Positions 23,328 to 32,087 of a DNA stretch of 43,693 bases are shown one piece after another (position 1 is the first letter of the stretch; each line of letters begins with the position of its first letter). The stretch is from Pseudomonadales bacterium (lineage in GTDB: Bacteria; Pseudomonadota; Gammaproteobacteria; Pseudomonadales; Azotimanducaceae). A model generated the notes under the pieces. The model worked only from the letters and a program-made list of their open reading frames with translations, searched no databases and had not been told where the DNA came from. The stretch lies in the NCBI GenBank assembly GCA_007130155.1, contig SLTB01000024.1, positions 1-43,693 of the forward strand, given 5' to 3'. A program made the position numbers and the translations under genes.

Positions 23328-24329
23328 GTTATTGGTCTTAGCCAACTCCCCACCCCGATGACCAATCACCACCGGTACGCCTTTCGCAGAGCGTGCAGTC
23401 TCCCGTGCCAGTTCCCAATCGATACGACCGCCGCCCAAGTTCTCGCCGAGCTGCTGCCGCAGCGCCGAGCCCACGTCATCGCCCTCAAACTCCGTCAGCG
23501 GCCGGTGAGCCTGCAGGATGAGTTCGTCACCACGCCAACCCACTTTGTAAGGGGCATGGATGATCCGCACCGGCGTGCCCACCGGCACCTCCCAGATCAG
23601 CCGCTCGATATCTTCCGGGTAAAGTCGCAGGCAGCCGTGGCTGACCCGCGCGCCGACGCCGAAGGACTGGTTGGTTCCATGGATCAGGTAACCCGGAGCC
23701 GCCAGCAGCATGGCGTAATCACCCAGGGGGTTGTCGGGGCCCGGCGGCACCACCCGCGCCAGTTCCACGCCTCGACTCGCATAGGATTCGCGCACCGAAC
23801 GCGGTGGCGTCCAGCTCGGCTGTTCAATGCGGTCGGTGACCCGCGTCTCGAGCACCGGCGTCCGAAACGCATCCCGGCCGATGCCCACAGGCGCGGTCAG
23901 CACCCGGTCTTCCCCAGGCGGAAAGTAGTAGAGCCGATACTCCGCGAGATTCACCACGATGCCTTCCCGGGGCCCTGGTGGCAGCAAGAAGGAAATGGGG
24001 AGACGAATGCGCGTGCCCTCCCCTGGCAACCAGGCATCCACATCCGGATTGGCACGCGACAGTTCGTGCGAGCCAAGACCGTGCTCGCGGGCCATTTGCA
24101 CCAGCGTATCCTCGTGCCGGGCAGTCACCCAGAACACCTCACCCACCAGATCGGAACCGGCGGCCGGTAGCGGGTACTCCCGCATGGCCTCTGCCGAAGA
24201 TGACAGCAGGACAAAGAACAAGGCCGAGAGCTTCAGCAGGGCAAACGAATTGACAGCGTTCAAGGCAGCGATATTCCAAATTGTAGGTGAGTGTCGCCCC
24301 GCTCCTACCGGAATGGTAAAGGCGGACAC
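23325..24329 (-). CDS. L,D-transpeptidase (YkuD/ErfK type) with LysM-like N-terminal region
   Basis: A 334-residue periplasmic enzyme forming 3-3 cross-links in peptidoglycan or attaching lipoprotein to it. A hydrophobic export segment (FALLKLSALFFVLLSSSAEA) is followed by a LysM-like stretch (DTLVQMAREHGLGSHELSRAN). The YkuD catalytic domain ends with HGTNQSFGVGARVSHGCLRL, containing the catalytic Cys in SHGC. About 90 residues follow, as in YcfS/ErfK. The annotated start is GTG and precedes the signal by about 28 residues with no clear ribosome site; TTG at 24263 would give a more normal signal peptide. It is convergent with the Lpp-like gene, its plausible substrate. Confidence 0.9.
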   Translation of the reverse strand: MSAFTIPVGAGRHSPTIWNIAALNAVNSFALLKLSALFFVLLSSSAEAMREYPLPAAGSDLVGEVFWVTARHEDTLVQMAREHGLGSHELSRANPDVDAWLPGEGTRIRLPISFLLPPGPREGIVVNLAEYRLYYFPPGEDRVLTAPVGIGRDAFRTPVLETRVTDRIEQPSWTPPRSVRESYASRGVELARVVPPGPDNPLGDYAMLLAAPGYLIHGTNQSFGVGARVSHGCLRLYPEDIERLIWEVPVGTPVRIIHAPYKVGWRGDELILQAHRPLTEFEGDDVGSALRQQLGENLGGGRIDWELARETARSAKGVPVVIGHRGGELAKTNN

Positions 24330-24481
24330 ACATTACGTGTACTCTAATCGATGACGACGTCCTCGTCGCGGAGCGCCACTGCAGGGCAGACGGGTGCGTG
24401 GGGGTGTCGTTGACTCGCCTTCAGACTCCTGCCTTCGCCAGACGTTCCACTGTTACCACTCATGGGATCTGTCTACCTGCC

Positions 24482-25588
24482 ATGTCCCCCTTGATCGCCC
24501 GCCTGCGCGAGGACCCGTTGCTGTGGGTGCTGCTGCTCGCCTTGCCCGTGCTGCTCGCATCGAGTTCCGCGCAGCTCGCCACCGTTCCCGGCCTGGTTCA
24601 CTGGTAGACGATGGCCACGCTGGCGGGGCTCATGGCACTCAGCCGCGCCCTCGAGAGCAGCGGCTACCTGATGCTGGCGGGCACCCATCTACTGCGCCGC
24701 ATCCACAGCGAACACATGCTGGGCGTGGCGTTGGTGCTGTTTGCTGCCGCTCTTTCGGCGGTGGTCACCAACGATGTGGCGCTGTTCATTGTCCTACCGC
24801 TCACGCTCGGCCTGCGCAGCATGGCGGACCTTCCGGCAGGCAGGCTGATCATCCTCGAAGCGCTGGCCGTCAACGCCGGCTCGACCTTGAGTCCGGTGGG
24901 CAATCCTCAGAACCTCTACGTCTGGCAAGCCGCGGAGGCGGGCTTCGTGGCGTTCACGCTGGCCATGCCGCCCCTTGGACTCGGACTGCTGATCATCGTG
25001 CTCGCGCTGGTGCCCATGGCGCTGCGCGCAGGCAGTGTTTCCCCCAGCGCCTTGAAGCAGCCCGTCCGGCTCGAGCGCGGAGCGCTGTGGCTCACCCTGC
25101 CCGCCTATCCCCTTTTTCTGCTGGCGGCGGAAGCTGGCTGGGCCCTGCCTGCGGCGGGCATCATCGCCGGAGTGTTCCTGCTCCTCCGACCGGCGCTGCT
25201 GCGCGATCTCGACTGGAGCCTGCTTCTGGTGTTCATGCTCATGTTCGTCAATCTCGGCCTGCTGGCCCAACTGCACGCCGTCGCGGCACAGACGGCCTAC
25301 GTCGATGCCCTCCCGGGGGGGCTGTTCACTGCCGCTGTCCTGCTGTCCCAGCTGATCTCGAACGTACCAGCCGCCATCTTCCTGGCCGAGTTCAGCAGCG
25401 ATTGGCGCCTTTTGGCCTGGGGGGTCAACGTCGGGGGCTTCGGCCTTGCCATCGGTTCCCTTGCCAACCTCATCGCCCTGCGGCTGGCAGGGGAGCCCGG
25501 GCTCTGGCTCCGCTTTCACGTCTGGTCGATCCCGGTGCTGCTGCTCAGCTGGCTGCTCGGCCTCGGGCTGCTGCAAGCATGGGGGTGA
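24482..25588 (+). pseudogene. SLC13/ArsB-type anion permease interrupted by an in-frame amber codon
   Basis: Two ORFs in the same frame make one permease. The first (from ATG 24482) ends PGLVHW at TAG 24605-24607; the second continues at once with TMATLAGLMALSRALESSGYL. In the family this stretch normally reads W-(R/Q)-T-L with no break, so a single CAG to TAG change explains it. Joined, it would be about 368 residues with ten or so membrane helices and the signature segments VVTNDVALFIVLPL and NAGSTLSPVGNPQNLYVW of COG1055 transporters. ATG 24611 could restart translation but has no ribosome site and would lack the first helix. The substrate is not assignable. The downstream mtfA begins 4 bases after its stop. 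Confidence 0.8.
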
Positions 25589-25592
25589 CTTC

Positions 25593-26369
25593 GTGCTGAG
25601 AAGGCTGCAGCGCTGGCGCGAAGACCGCCGGATCGTTCGTCAGGGTCTCGCAGAGCAGTGGGAGCCTGCCGTCTCAGTGTGGCCCGTGGCAGCACGCTAT
25701 CGTGGCCGCGATCGCACCCGCCTGCAGGACACCGCCCTGCGCTTCATGCTGCGCAAGCAGTTCGTCGCCGGCGCCGACTTCGAACTTCAGGACTCCATGC
25801 GGCTGCTGATAGCCACCATGGCCGCGGTGCCAGTCCTGGAACTGGGCCTGGACTGGTATCGCGGCTGGTCCTCTGTGGTGATCTACGAGACACCCTTCGT
25901 GCCCGCCACGGAATGGGAGGACGAGTTCGGTGTTGTTCACCAGAGCGACGAGCCCTTGAGCGGCGAAGCCTGGCCTCAGGGCCCGGTGATTCTGTCCTGG
26001 CGGGACGTGCTCGAAGCCAGCGCGGAAGACGGCTACAACGTTGTCATTCACGAGATGGCCCACAAGCTCGACATGCTGGGCGGTGATGCCAATGGCGCCC
26101 CACCCTTGCATCGCGGCATGGACCCAGCCGCATGGAAGCAGAGCTTCAGCAGGGCCTGGGATGCCCTTAAGGCCAGTCACGAGGGGCAGGCGGACGACTT
26201 ACCCATCGATCCCTACGCACTCGAGGACAGCGGCGAGTTCTTCGCCGTCACCAGCGAGTGCTTTTTCGAGGCGCCCGAGCGCCTGGCCGCCACCTGGCCG
26301 GACGTCTACGCCCAGCTCTGCGCCTTCTATCGGCAGGATCCGCGCAAGACTGCGAGGCCTGCCCCTTAG
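25593..26369 (+). CDS. mtfA: Zinc-dependent peptidase of the MtfA (M90) family
   Basis: A 258-residue cytosolic aminopeptidase-like protein. The zinc motif HEMAHKLDM (HExxH) is at about residues 151-159, preceded by GPVILSWRDV and followed by the third-ligand region EFFAVTSECFFEAP, as in E. coli MtfA, which binds the repressor Mlc and affects glucose uptake. The start is GTG, with GGGGGTGA just upstream. The gene lies 4 bases after the permease, so the two are probably translated together. Whether an Mlc partner exists in this organism is unknown. Confidence 0.9.
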   Translation: MLRRLQRWREDRRIVRQGLAEQWEPAVSVWPVAARYRGRDRTRLQDTALRFMLRKQFVAGADFELQDSMRLLIATMAAVPVLELGLDWYRGWSSVVIYETPFVPATEWEDEFGVVHQSDEPLSGEAWPQGPVILSWRDVLEASAEDGYNVVIHEMAHKLDMLGGDANGAPPLHRGMDPAAWKQSFSRAWDALKASHEGQADDLPIDPYALEDSGEFFAVTSECFFEAPERLAATWPDVYAQLCAFYRQDPRKTARPAP

Positions 26370-26416
26370 CGAAGCGCAGGGGAACGATGGCCTCGCAGTC
26401 GACCGGAAGCGACTCC

Positions 26417-26914
26417 TCAACCCATCGCAGCCCGCGTCGCCGCGGCCATTTTGCGGCCATCGAAACCGATGCGTTGAGTCGGCGTGACTTTCAGCACGCG
26501 ACGGGCAGGCGTGTCGTTCAGGCGAACGAAGGCTTCCTGCGCCGCTTCACTGCCTGGACGCAGACGTCGGGCCAAGGCTGGCAGGAACCAGTCAATGGTG
26601 GCGCGATCAGAAAGCACTTCGCAGGTACCCTTGTAGGTGAGGCTAAGTGCCGCCTTCAGACCGGCGCCCTTGCTCGTGAGACACACCGCCACCCGCGGAT
26701 CGCGCTGCACCGCCTGCACGCGAACCCGCAATGACGACACGCTGAGCCAGAAACAGCCACTGTCATACACATAGGACATGATCACCCCCACAGGCCAGCC
26801 CTCCCGGGTCGACCACATGAACGTGCACTCGTCCTGGGCGGCGATCAGCGCCAGCTCATCGGTATCATCGAGGGTGTAGCTGCTGACATCATCGTAGTTG
26901 AAGTCATCACTCAT
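26417..26914 (-). CDS. Pyridoxamine 5'-phosphate oxidase-fold (PPOX) flavin-binding protein
   Basis: A 165-residue split-barrel protein. DECTFMWSTREGWPVGVIMSYVYDSGCFWLSVSSLRVRVQAV is the usual opening barrel. VCLTSKGA and LTYKGTCEVL follow, then RVLKVTPTQRIGFDGRKM near the C-terminus. Members bind FMN or F420. I start at 26914 (MSDDFNYDD), because GAGGTG from the preceding stop region serves it; the track start at 26926 is GTG and overlaps the upstream gene. It lies 8 bases downstream of the flavin reductase and probably belongs to the same transcript. Confidence 0.82.
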   Translation of the reverse strand: MSDDFNYDDVSSYTLDDTDELALIAAQDECTFMWSTREGWPVGVIMSYVYDSGCFWLSVSSLRVRVQAVQRDPRVAVCLTSKGAGLKAALSLTYKGTCEVLSDRATIDWFLPALARRLRPGSEAAQEAFVRLNDTPARRVLKVTPTQRIGFDGRKMAAATRAAMG

Positions 26915-26922
26915 GCGGCACC

Positions 26923-27411
26923 TCACGGGCTGACTGAAAAGTCACCATAGCGGCCACGAAAGAACAGCAGCGGCCCGCGGTCGTCGTCGAGGATTGCCAG
27001 ATCACGCACACGCCCGATGGCGATAGTGTGATCGCCTGCGTCGTGCTCAGCCTCGAGTTCGCAGTCCACATAGGCAATGACGCCGGCAAGGATGGGTGAG
27101 CCGCTGTCTCCTGCTCGCCATTCCAGCTCAGCAAACTTGTCGCCACCACTGCGAGCGAAGGTGGCGCATACATCCTGCTGATCGGCGCCGAGGATGTTGA
27201 TGCAAAAGGCGCCGGAGTCGCGAATCCGCGGCCAGCTCGAGGACTGCTTGCCGGGACAGAGCGCCACCAGCGGCGGATCCATGGACAAAGATACGAAAGA
27301 TTGGGCGGCAAATCCCGCTGGTTCATTATCTTGGGCACCTGTGGCGACCACCACTCCGGTGCAGAACTGACTCATGGTCGCACGGAATACCGCAGCATCG
27401 AACGCACTCAT
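26923..27411 (-). CDS. Flavin reductase (HpaC-like small component)
   Basis: A 162-residue flavin:NAD(P)H reductase. FRATMSQFCTGVVVATG opens the domain, AAQSFVSLSMDPPLVALCPGKQSSSWPRI is the FMN-binding core, and ILGADQQDVCATFAR and GDHTIAIGRV complete it. Such proteins supply reduced flavin to a separate oxygenase. The gene directly upstream on the same strand encodes an acyl-CoA-dehydrogenase-like protein of the type that acts as such an oxygenase (75-base gap), so a two-component monooxygenase is likely. Confidence 0.88.
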   Translation of the reverse strand: MSAFDAAVFRATMSQFCTGVVVATGAQDNEPAGFAAQSFVSLSMDPPLVALCPGKQSSSWPRIRDSGAFCINILGADQQDVCATFARSGGDKFAELEWRAGDSGSPILAGVIAYVDCELEAEHDAGDHTIAIGRVRDLAILDDDRGPLLFFRGRYGDFSVSP

Positions 27412-27486
27412 CGACCATCCCCTTCCCGAATGACTGTGGCGCAGGACTATATCAACGGGCTCCTGCAGGGGCGACTCGCGTCTGCC

Positions 27487-28647
27487 CTACCCCTGCAACG
27501 AGACCCGGCCGGCCGCCATCCGATCCAGCGTGAACAGCTGATCCATGGCCAGTGCCCAGGGTGGCCGCAGGAAGCCCAGCGCCCGCACATCCTGCAGCCA
27601 CTGACCATAGGGCTGACTGCGAGAGAAACAGCCGCCGCCAAGCACCCGGCCGAGTTCCAGCAGCGTCGCCTCCACCAGCTCCGCCAATACCAGCTTGCCC
27701 CGAACACTTGCACGCAGGCCGTCCCCTGACTCCACTGCCGTCAGCATGCCCTCAAAGGCCTGCCTCGCCAGCCAATAACGATTTTCCGCCTCCACCCAAC
27801 CGACACGCTCAGCTGCCCGAAGCGTCTCCGCCCGCTTCACCAGGACCATGCGGGCCTCGGCCATGGCTTCCTCGAACACCGCCAGCACCACCGCAGAAAA
27901 AAGAACCGCCGAGAGCTGGGCCACCAGCGGTCGCGCCGCAGCGCAGGCCTGCGGGTCGGCGTGGCGCTCTGCAGGATAATCCTGAAAACGCCAGGCATGG
28001 CTCTGGGTCGCGCGCATACCATGACCATCCCAGGGGCGGGTCAACGTCATGCCGCTGCGGGTCTCACCACGCTTCACATGGCGGACGTCGACAATGAACA
28101 GCGGTGGTTCGCCATCACGGCCGTCTTGCGCGGTGGTGATCATGTAGTCGCAGATCCCGCTGCCGCTGGCGAAATGCTTCTCGCCGCTGAGGAGGAAGCG
28201 GTCGCCATCAAGCAAGGCCCGACTGCGGGTCTCTAGAATGTCCCCGCCACTGCCAGGCTCGGAGGTGACGGTACCCCAGAACTGACCCTGGCTGGCGCTG
28301 TGATAGACCCACTGCCGTTGCCGTATCCAGTCTGCCCCAGACGCCGAGCCTTCAGCCCCCAGCCAGTAGCCAAGCACCACCGGATGCATGCTCGCCACCA
28401 GCGCCAGCGACGGATCAGCGCCGGCCAGCGCAAACAGCATCCGCGCATAGGGCCGGATACATGCACCAAGGTCCGTGAACAGGCCGCCATCGTCCCGCGG
28501 CACTCCCGCAAGGGTGAATCCCGCCTCCGCCAGGGCTTTGAAATCCGAGGCATCCAGGCCCTCGCGCCTGCGCCGCTCCACGGTCTCATGACGCCAGCGC
28601 TCCGCCAACGTCCGTACCCGCTGCTCGACTTCCTTCAGTTCATGCAT
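27487..28647 (-). CDS. Acyl-CoA-dehydrogenase-fold protein, probable flavin-dependent monooxygenase component
   Basis: A 386-residue protein of the acyl-CoA dehydrogenase superfamily. WGTVTSEPGSGGDI is the FAD/substrate strand, GEKHFASGSGICDY follows, and the C-terminal helices lack the YEGT catalytic-base motif of true dehydrogenases. This fits the group of DszC/HsaA-like monooxygenases that use reduced flavin from a partner reductase. The reductase gene lies next downstream. GAGGTG 4 bases before ATG 28647 sets the start. The substrate is unknown. An ordinary acyl-CoA dehydrogenase is the alternative reading. It is divergent from a true acyl-CoA dehydrogenase at 28759. Confidence 0.78.
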   Translation of the reverse strand: MHELKEVEQRVRTLAERWRHETVERRRREGLDASDFKALAEAGFTLAGVPRDDGGLFTDLGACIRPYARMLFALAGADPSLALVASMHPVVLGYWLGAEGSASGADWIRQRQWVYHSASQGQFWGTVTSEPGSGGDILETRSRALLDGDRFLLSGEKHFASGSGICDYMITTAQDGRDGEPPLFIVDVRHVKRGETRSGMTLTRPWDGHGMRATQSHAWRFQDYPAERHADPQACAAARPLVAQLSAVLFSAVVLAVFEEAMAEARMVLVKRAETLRAAERVGWVEAENRYWLARQAFEGMLTAVESGDGLRASVRGKLVLAELVEATLLELGRVLGGGCFSRSQPYGQWLQDVRALGFLRPPWALAMDQLFTLDRMAAGRVSLQG

Positions 28648-28758
28648 GCGCCACCTCATATTTCCCCATCAGCGCCATGATACGGCTCATGGCCCGTTTC
28701 CACTGCCCCCGGCCCATCAGTACAATCCCCAGTCCTGCCAACCCCGATGGAGGATGCC

Positions 28759-29955
28759 GTGGCCCAGGATCTGGAAGCCTTCCGTACGGAAGTTCGCGAC
28801 TGGCTGGAGGCAAACTGCCCCGTATCCATGCGCACGCCCATGCCCGAGGAGGAGGTGGTCTGGGGCGGTCGCAGAGCCGAGTTCGTCAATCCGGACGCCA
28901 AGGTCTGGCTCGACCGCATGGCCGAACGCGGCTGGACCGCCCCCACCTGGCCCAAGGCCTATGGGGGAGGCGGCCTGAGCGCCGACGAGAGCAAGGTGCT
29001 GCAGCAGGAAATCGGCCGCATCAACGCCCGACCGCCGCTCAACAGCTTCGGCCTGTGGATGCTCGGGCCGGCGCTGCTCGAATTCGCCAACGAGCAGCAG
29101 AAGCAGCAGTTCCTGCCGCCCATCGTCCGCGGCGAGATCCGCTGGTGTCAGGGCTATTCCGAACCCGGAGCGGGTTCGGATCTGGCCGGCCTGCAGACCA
29201 AGGCCGAGGACAAGGGCGACCACTGGCTGGTGAACGGGTCGAAAATCTGGACCAGCTACGCCGATCAGGCCGACTTCATCTTTTGCCTGGTGCGCACGGA
29301 AGCGGATGCCCCCAAGCATGAAGGCATCAGCTTCCTGCTCTTCGACATGGCCAGTGAAGGCGTCTCCACTTCGCCGATCCGGCTGATCAGCGGTGCCTCA
29401 CCGTTCTGCCAGACCTTCTTCGACGACGTGAAGGTCCCGAAGGAGAACCTGGTGGGTCAGCGTGGCAAGGGCTGGACCATCGCCAAGCGCCTGCTGCAGC
29501 ACGAGCGGCAGATGATCTCCGGCATCGGCGGCAACTCCGCTCTCGGTGCCTCACCGCGGGCGCTGGAGAACCTGGCCAAAAGCTACGTGGGCGAGGCCGA
29601 CGGCCGCATTGCCGATCCCGTCCTTCGGGACCGTGTCGCCAGTCACCGCATGAACGACCACGCCTTCCGCCTCACCATGTCCCGGGCCTTCGAAGAGGCC
29701 AAGGCCGGCAAGTCCGACGGCAATCTCTCGGCCATGTTCAAGTACTACGGCAGCGAGCAGAACAAGCGCAAGTTCGAGGTCATGCTGGAGATCATGGGAA
29801 CTCAGGCCCTGGGTTGGGAAGGGGAAGGCTTCGAGGATCGGGAGCTGGACATCACCCGCCAGTGGCTGCGCTCCAAGGCCAACTCCATCGAGGGCGGCAC
29901 CTCGGAAGTCCAGCTGAACATCGTCGCCAAGCGGGTCCTCAATCTGCCGGATTGA
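28759..29955 (+). CDS. Acyl-CoA dehydrogenase (FadE/ACAD10-11-like)
   Basis: A 398-residue flavoprotein. WCQGYSEPGAGSDL carries the FAD-binding strand, and NGSKIWTSYADQADF follows. The C-terminal block KANSIEGGTSEVQLNIVAKRVL holds the usual catalytic Glu position (EGGT). The long insert with HERQMISGIGG and the YYGSEQNKRKFEV helix resemble acyl-CoA dehydrogenases acting on large or cyclic acyl-CoA. I prefer GTG 28759, 5 bases after GGAGG; the track's ATG 28747 contains that ribosome site in its own second codon. The gap to the divergent oxygenase gene is about 110 bases, and repeat copy D begins 12 bases after the stop. Confidence 0.9.
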   Translation: MAQDLEAFRTEVRDWLEANCPVSMRTPMPEEEVVWGGRRAEFVNPDAKVWLDRMAERGWTAPTWPKAYGGGGLSADESKVLQQEIGRINARPPLNSFGLWMLGPALLEFANEQQKQQFLPPIVRGEIRWCQGYSEPGAGSDLAGLQTKAEDKGDHWLVNGSKIWTSYADQADFIFCLVRTEADAPKHEGISFLLFDMASEGVSTSPIRLISGASPFCQTFFDDVKVPKENLVGQRGKGWTIAKRLLQHERQMISGIGGNSALGASPRALENLAKSYVGEADGRIADPVLRDRVASHRMNDHAFRLTMSRAFEEAKAGKSDGNLSAMFKYYGSEQNKRKFEVMLEIMGTQALGWEGEGFEDRELDITRQWLRSKANSIEGGTSEVQLNIVAKRVLNLPD

Positions 29956-29966
29956 ACGCAAGCACT

Positions 29967-30236
29967 AGCCCGCATATCTCACCGATACGCGAAGCGAGGG
30001 CGCGGAGATGCCGGCAAAGACAAGGCGCGCGACAGTTCGGGCGCGAAGGCGTGCTTGACCGTACGTCGACCGATTCGCCGGGAGCGAATCGCGTCGCACG
30101 CAGTGCGCCCGCAGGGTGCGCACCATGCAGGGTGCGCACCATGCATGGTGCGCAACAGCGCAACCGCAGCGGCGGACCGGCAGGATTTCCCGCTAGCTCC
30201 GCGTCAGCAGCCGTGAATCGGTGAGATTTGCGGGTC
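29967..30236 (+). repeat. MITE-like intergenic element, copy D
   Basis: It begins AGCCCGCATATCTCACCGAT 12 bases after the acyl-CoA dehydrogenase stop, and ends ATCGGTGAGATTTGCGGGTC. The left flank is CTAG and the right TCAG. Its GTGCGCACCATGC block is duplicated relative to copies B and C. Confidence 0.87.
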
Positions 30237-30571
30237 AGGGGTGCTGGCCATGGCCCGCAACAGCCCGCCTGGCGAGCGATCATTGGGCAGAGCGCCTGAC
30301 GGCGCTGATCGCCCCCGATGGGGGCTCCCACAGGCGCCATGCCACTATCATGGGATCATTCCGCCAGCAGCAGAAAGCGTCATTCGTACTGAGGGCTCCC
30401 ACAGAGCCCTGCGTGGGTTCGCGTGTTTTCTCAGGGCTTGCGGGTTGTGCTGTGCGCGCGATCGCCCGCAATGCGGGCTCCCAAGAGGTCTTGCCACAGC
30501 CGTCGGATGACCCCTCTTCCTTCCACGGCATCGTGAACGAACGCTCGTGGCAAACTCCGACGACGGCAAGC
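30237..30571. other. Gene-free gap rich in REP-like hairpins
   Basis: This 335-base region between copy D and the end of the 2-hydroxyacid dehydrogenase holds no gene. It contains the REP-like double hairpin at 30291-30334, a hairpin AGGGCTC-ccaca-GAGCCCT at 30392-30410, and GATCGCCCGC-AAT-GCGGGCTCCCA at 30460-30483. Confidence 0.7.
30291..30334 (+). repeat. REP-like double hairpin (second copy)
   Basis: AGCGCC-TGAC-GGCGCT followed by GCCCCC-GAT-GGGGGC and TCCCACA. It differs from the element at 6076-6120 by only a couple of bases over 44. Confidence 0.8.
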
Positions 30572-31528
30572 TCAGTATCCCCGCTGGGCATCCACCCGAT
30601 GGGCCAGAGGCTGGCCCGCCTCAAAGCGGGCCAGATTGTCCAGGAACAGTTCCGCCAGGGCGGAGGCAGGCGTGATCGCTGCCACATGGGGCGTCACATA
30701 GAGGTTAGGAGTGGTCCAGAACGGATGCCCGGGCGGCAGCGGCTCTTCCCGGAACACATCGAGCACCGCTGCTGACAGGGAACCCGCTTTGAGAGCGCGA
30801 ATCACGTCTGCGTCCATCACTGCCGTACCGCGGCCGACGTTGATGAGCACGGCTGCCGGCGCCAGCGCAGCCAGCACTTCAGCGTCGATCAGACCGCAGG
30901 TGTCAGGCGTATCCGGCAACACGCTCACCAGATAGTCGGCCCCCGCCACCGCATCGGGCAGCGCGCTGACGGCAAACACCCGTTCGATTCCGGCTACCGA
31001 CGCCCCGGTTCGGCTCACGCCCGTCACGGTGAGCCCGAACGCCGTGGCCACCTCAGCCAGATGCTGCCCGATGCTGCCGACTCCGAGAATCACCATGTGG
31101 CGGCCGCCACTTGGCCGCTCTGGAAGCTGACGCCAAAGGCCTTGGCGCTGCTGATCCCGGTAGTCGAACAGCCGCCGCTGCAATGCCGCGATCCAACCGA
31201 AGACGTACTCCGCCATCAGCGCTCCGAAGATGCCCTTCACCCCGGTGACCTGCAGTTCCGGCCGCTCATGGAGCAGCGACAGCAGCGGTGCCGTGCCGGC
31301 CCAGGTAGACTGCACCCAGCGCAATGATGTCAGCTTCGTTGACGCCGCTACCACATGCCCAGGTGAACCCAGACAGACCGTCGACTCACAGGTTTCAAGC
31401 TGCTCCGGACTGCTCACCGCTCGGTAATGCCCCGGTCGCCGCACTTCGAGCTCAGCAACGATGTCCGCGGCGTCGGCATCGAGAACCAGGATGGGTGGCG
31501 TGTCGGATGGCATGCTCGTTGACGACAT
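30572..31528 (-). CDS. D-2-hydroxyacid dehydrogenase, NAD(P)-dependent
   Basis: A 318-residue oxidoreductase interconverting 2-keto and D-2-hydroxy acids. The Rossmann motif ILGVGSIGQHLAEVA is at about residues 145-160. The catalytic triad can be placed: Arg in NVGRGTAV, Glu in FREEPLP and His in TPHVAA. Sequence KGIFGALMAEYVFG is typical of the hydroxypyruvate/glyoxylate reductase-like subgroup. The track start at 31633 lies inside the divergent iorA region; I use ATG 31528 (MSSTSMPSD). About 97 bases separate it from iorA, so both promoters share that space. Confidence 0.9.
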   Translation of the reverse strand: MSSTSMPSDTPPILVLDADAADIVAELEVRRPGHYRAVSSPEQLETCESTVCLGSPGHVVAASTKLTSLRWVQSTWAGTAPLLSLLHERPELQVTGVKGIFGALMAEYVFGWIAALQRRLFDYRDQQRQGLWRQLPERPSGGRHMVILGVGSIGQHLAEVATAFGLTVTGVSRTGASVAGIERVFAVSALPDAVAGADYLVSVLPDTPDTCGLIDAEVLAALAPAAVLINVGRGTAVMDADVIRALKAGSLSAAVLDVFREEPLPPGHPFWTTPNLYVTPHVAAITPASALAELFLDNLARFEAGQPLAHRVDAQRGY

Positions 31529-31625
31529 GAAACATCTCGTTGGACGCTGGGAAATGACAGGGAGGTTGCGGCAGCTTCGAACCCGTGCCGATAATGCCTG
31601 GTCATGGTAACCGACGGAGACCGGA

Positions 31626-32087
31626 ATGATCACGCTGACCGTGAATGGGACCCGCTACGAAATCGAAGTGGAGGCCGACACACCACTACTCTGGGTCCTG
31701 CGCGACCACCTAGCACTCACCGGCACCAAATTCGGCTGCGGCATGGCCCAATGCGGGGCCTGCACCATCCACCTTGACGGCGAACCCATACGCTCCTGCG
31801 TCATCCCGGCTGCCGCGGCCGCCGGTCGTCGGATCACCACCATCGAGGGTCTGTCGGACGATCGATCCCATCCGGTCCAGAAGGCCTGGATCGAGCATGA
31901 CGTGCCCCAATGCGGCTACTGCCAGTCCGGTCAGATCATGACCGCAGCCGCCTTGCTGGAGCAGAAATCCGACCCCAGCGATGCCGATATCGATGCCGTC
32001 ATGACCAACATTTGCCGCTGTGGAACCTACCAGCCCATGCGCGCAGCGATCCATCGCGCCGCCGAACTGGCCCGGGAGGTATCCTGA
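31626..32087 (+). CDS. iorA: Molybdenum hydroxylase small [2Fe-2S] subunit (isoquinoline 1-oxidoreductase alpha type)
   Basis: A 153-residue iron-sulfur subunit with two [2Fe-2S] clusters. The plant-ferredoxin-type cluster is in [17 protein letters not shown] plus RSC; the second is in QCGYCQSGQ and [10 protein letters not shown]. This two-subunit layout, with no FAD subunit, is that of isoquinoline 1-oxidoreductase and related nicotinate or aldehyde oxidases that pass electrons to cytochrome c. The stop overlaps the start of the large subunit (TGATG). It is the first gene of an operon reaching soxA at 37893. Confidence 0.92.
   Translation: MITLTVNGTRYEIEVEADTPLLWVLRDHLALTGTKFGCGMAQCGACTIHLDGEPIRSCVIPAAAAAGRRITTIEGLSDDRSHPVQKAWIEHDVPQCGYCQSGQIMTAAALLEQKSDPSDADIDAVMTNICRCGTYQPMRAAIHRAAELAREVS

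Noticed and set aside
24394-25599. 401-residue plus-strand ORF spanning the amber site
   Set aside because: It is in a different frame from the permease and is Arg/His/Pro-rich with no membrane helices, a typical GC shadow. It does not bypass the stop.
29968-30571. tRNA or small structured RNA in the repeat-rich gap
   Set aside because: The hairpins are explained by MITE-like and REP-like repeats; no cloverleaf or anticodon arm can be drawn.
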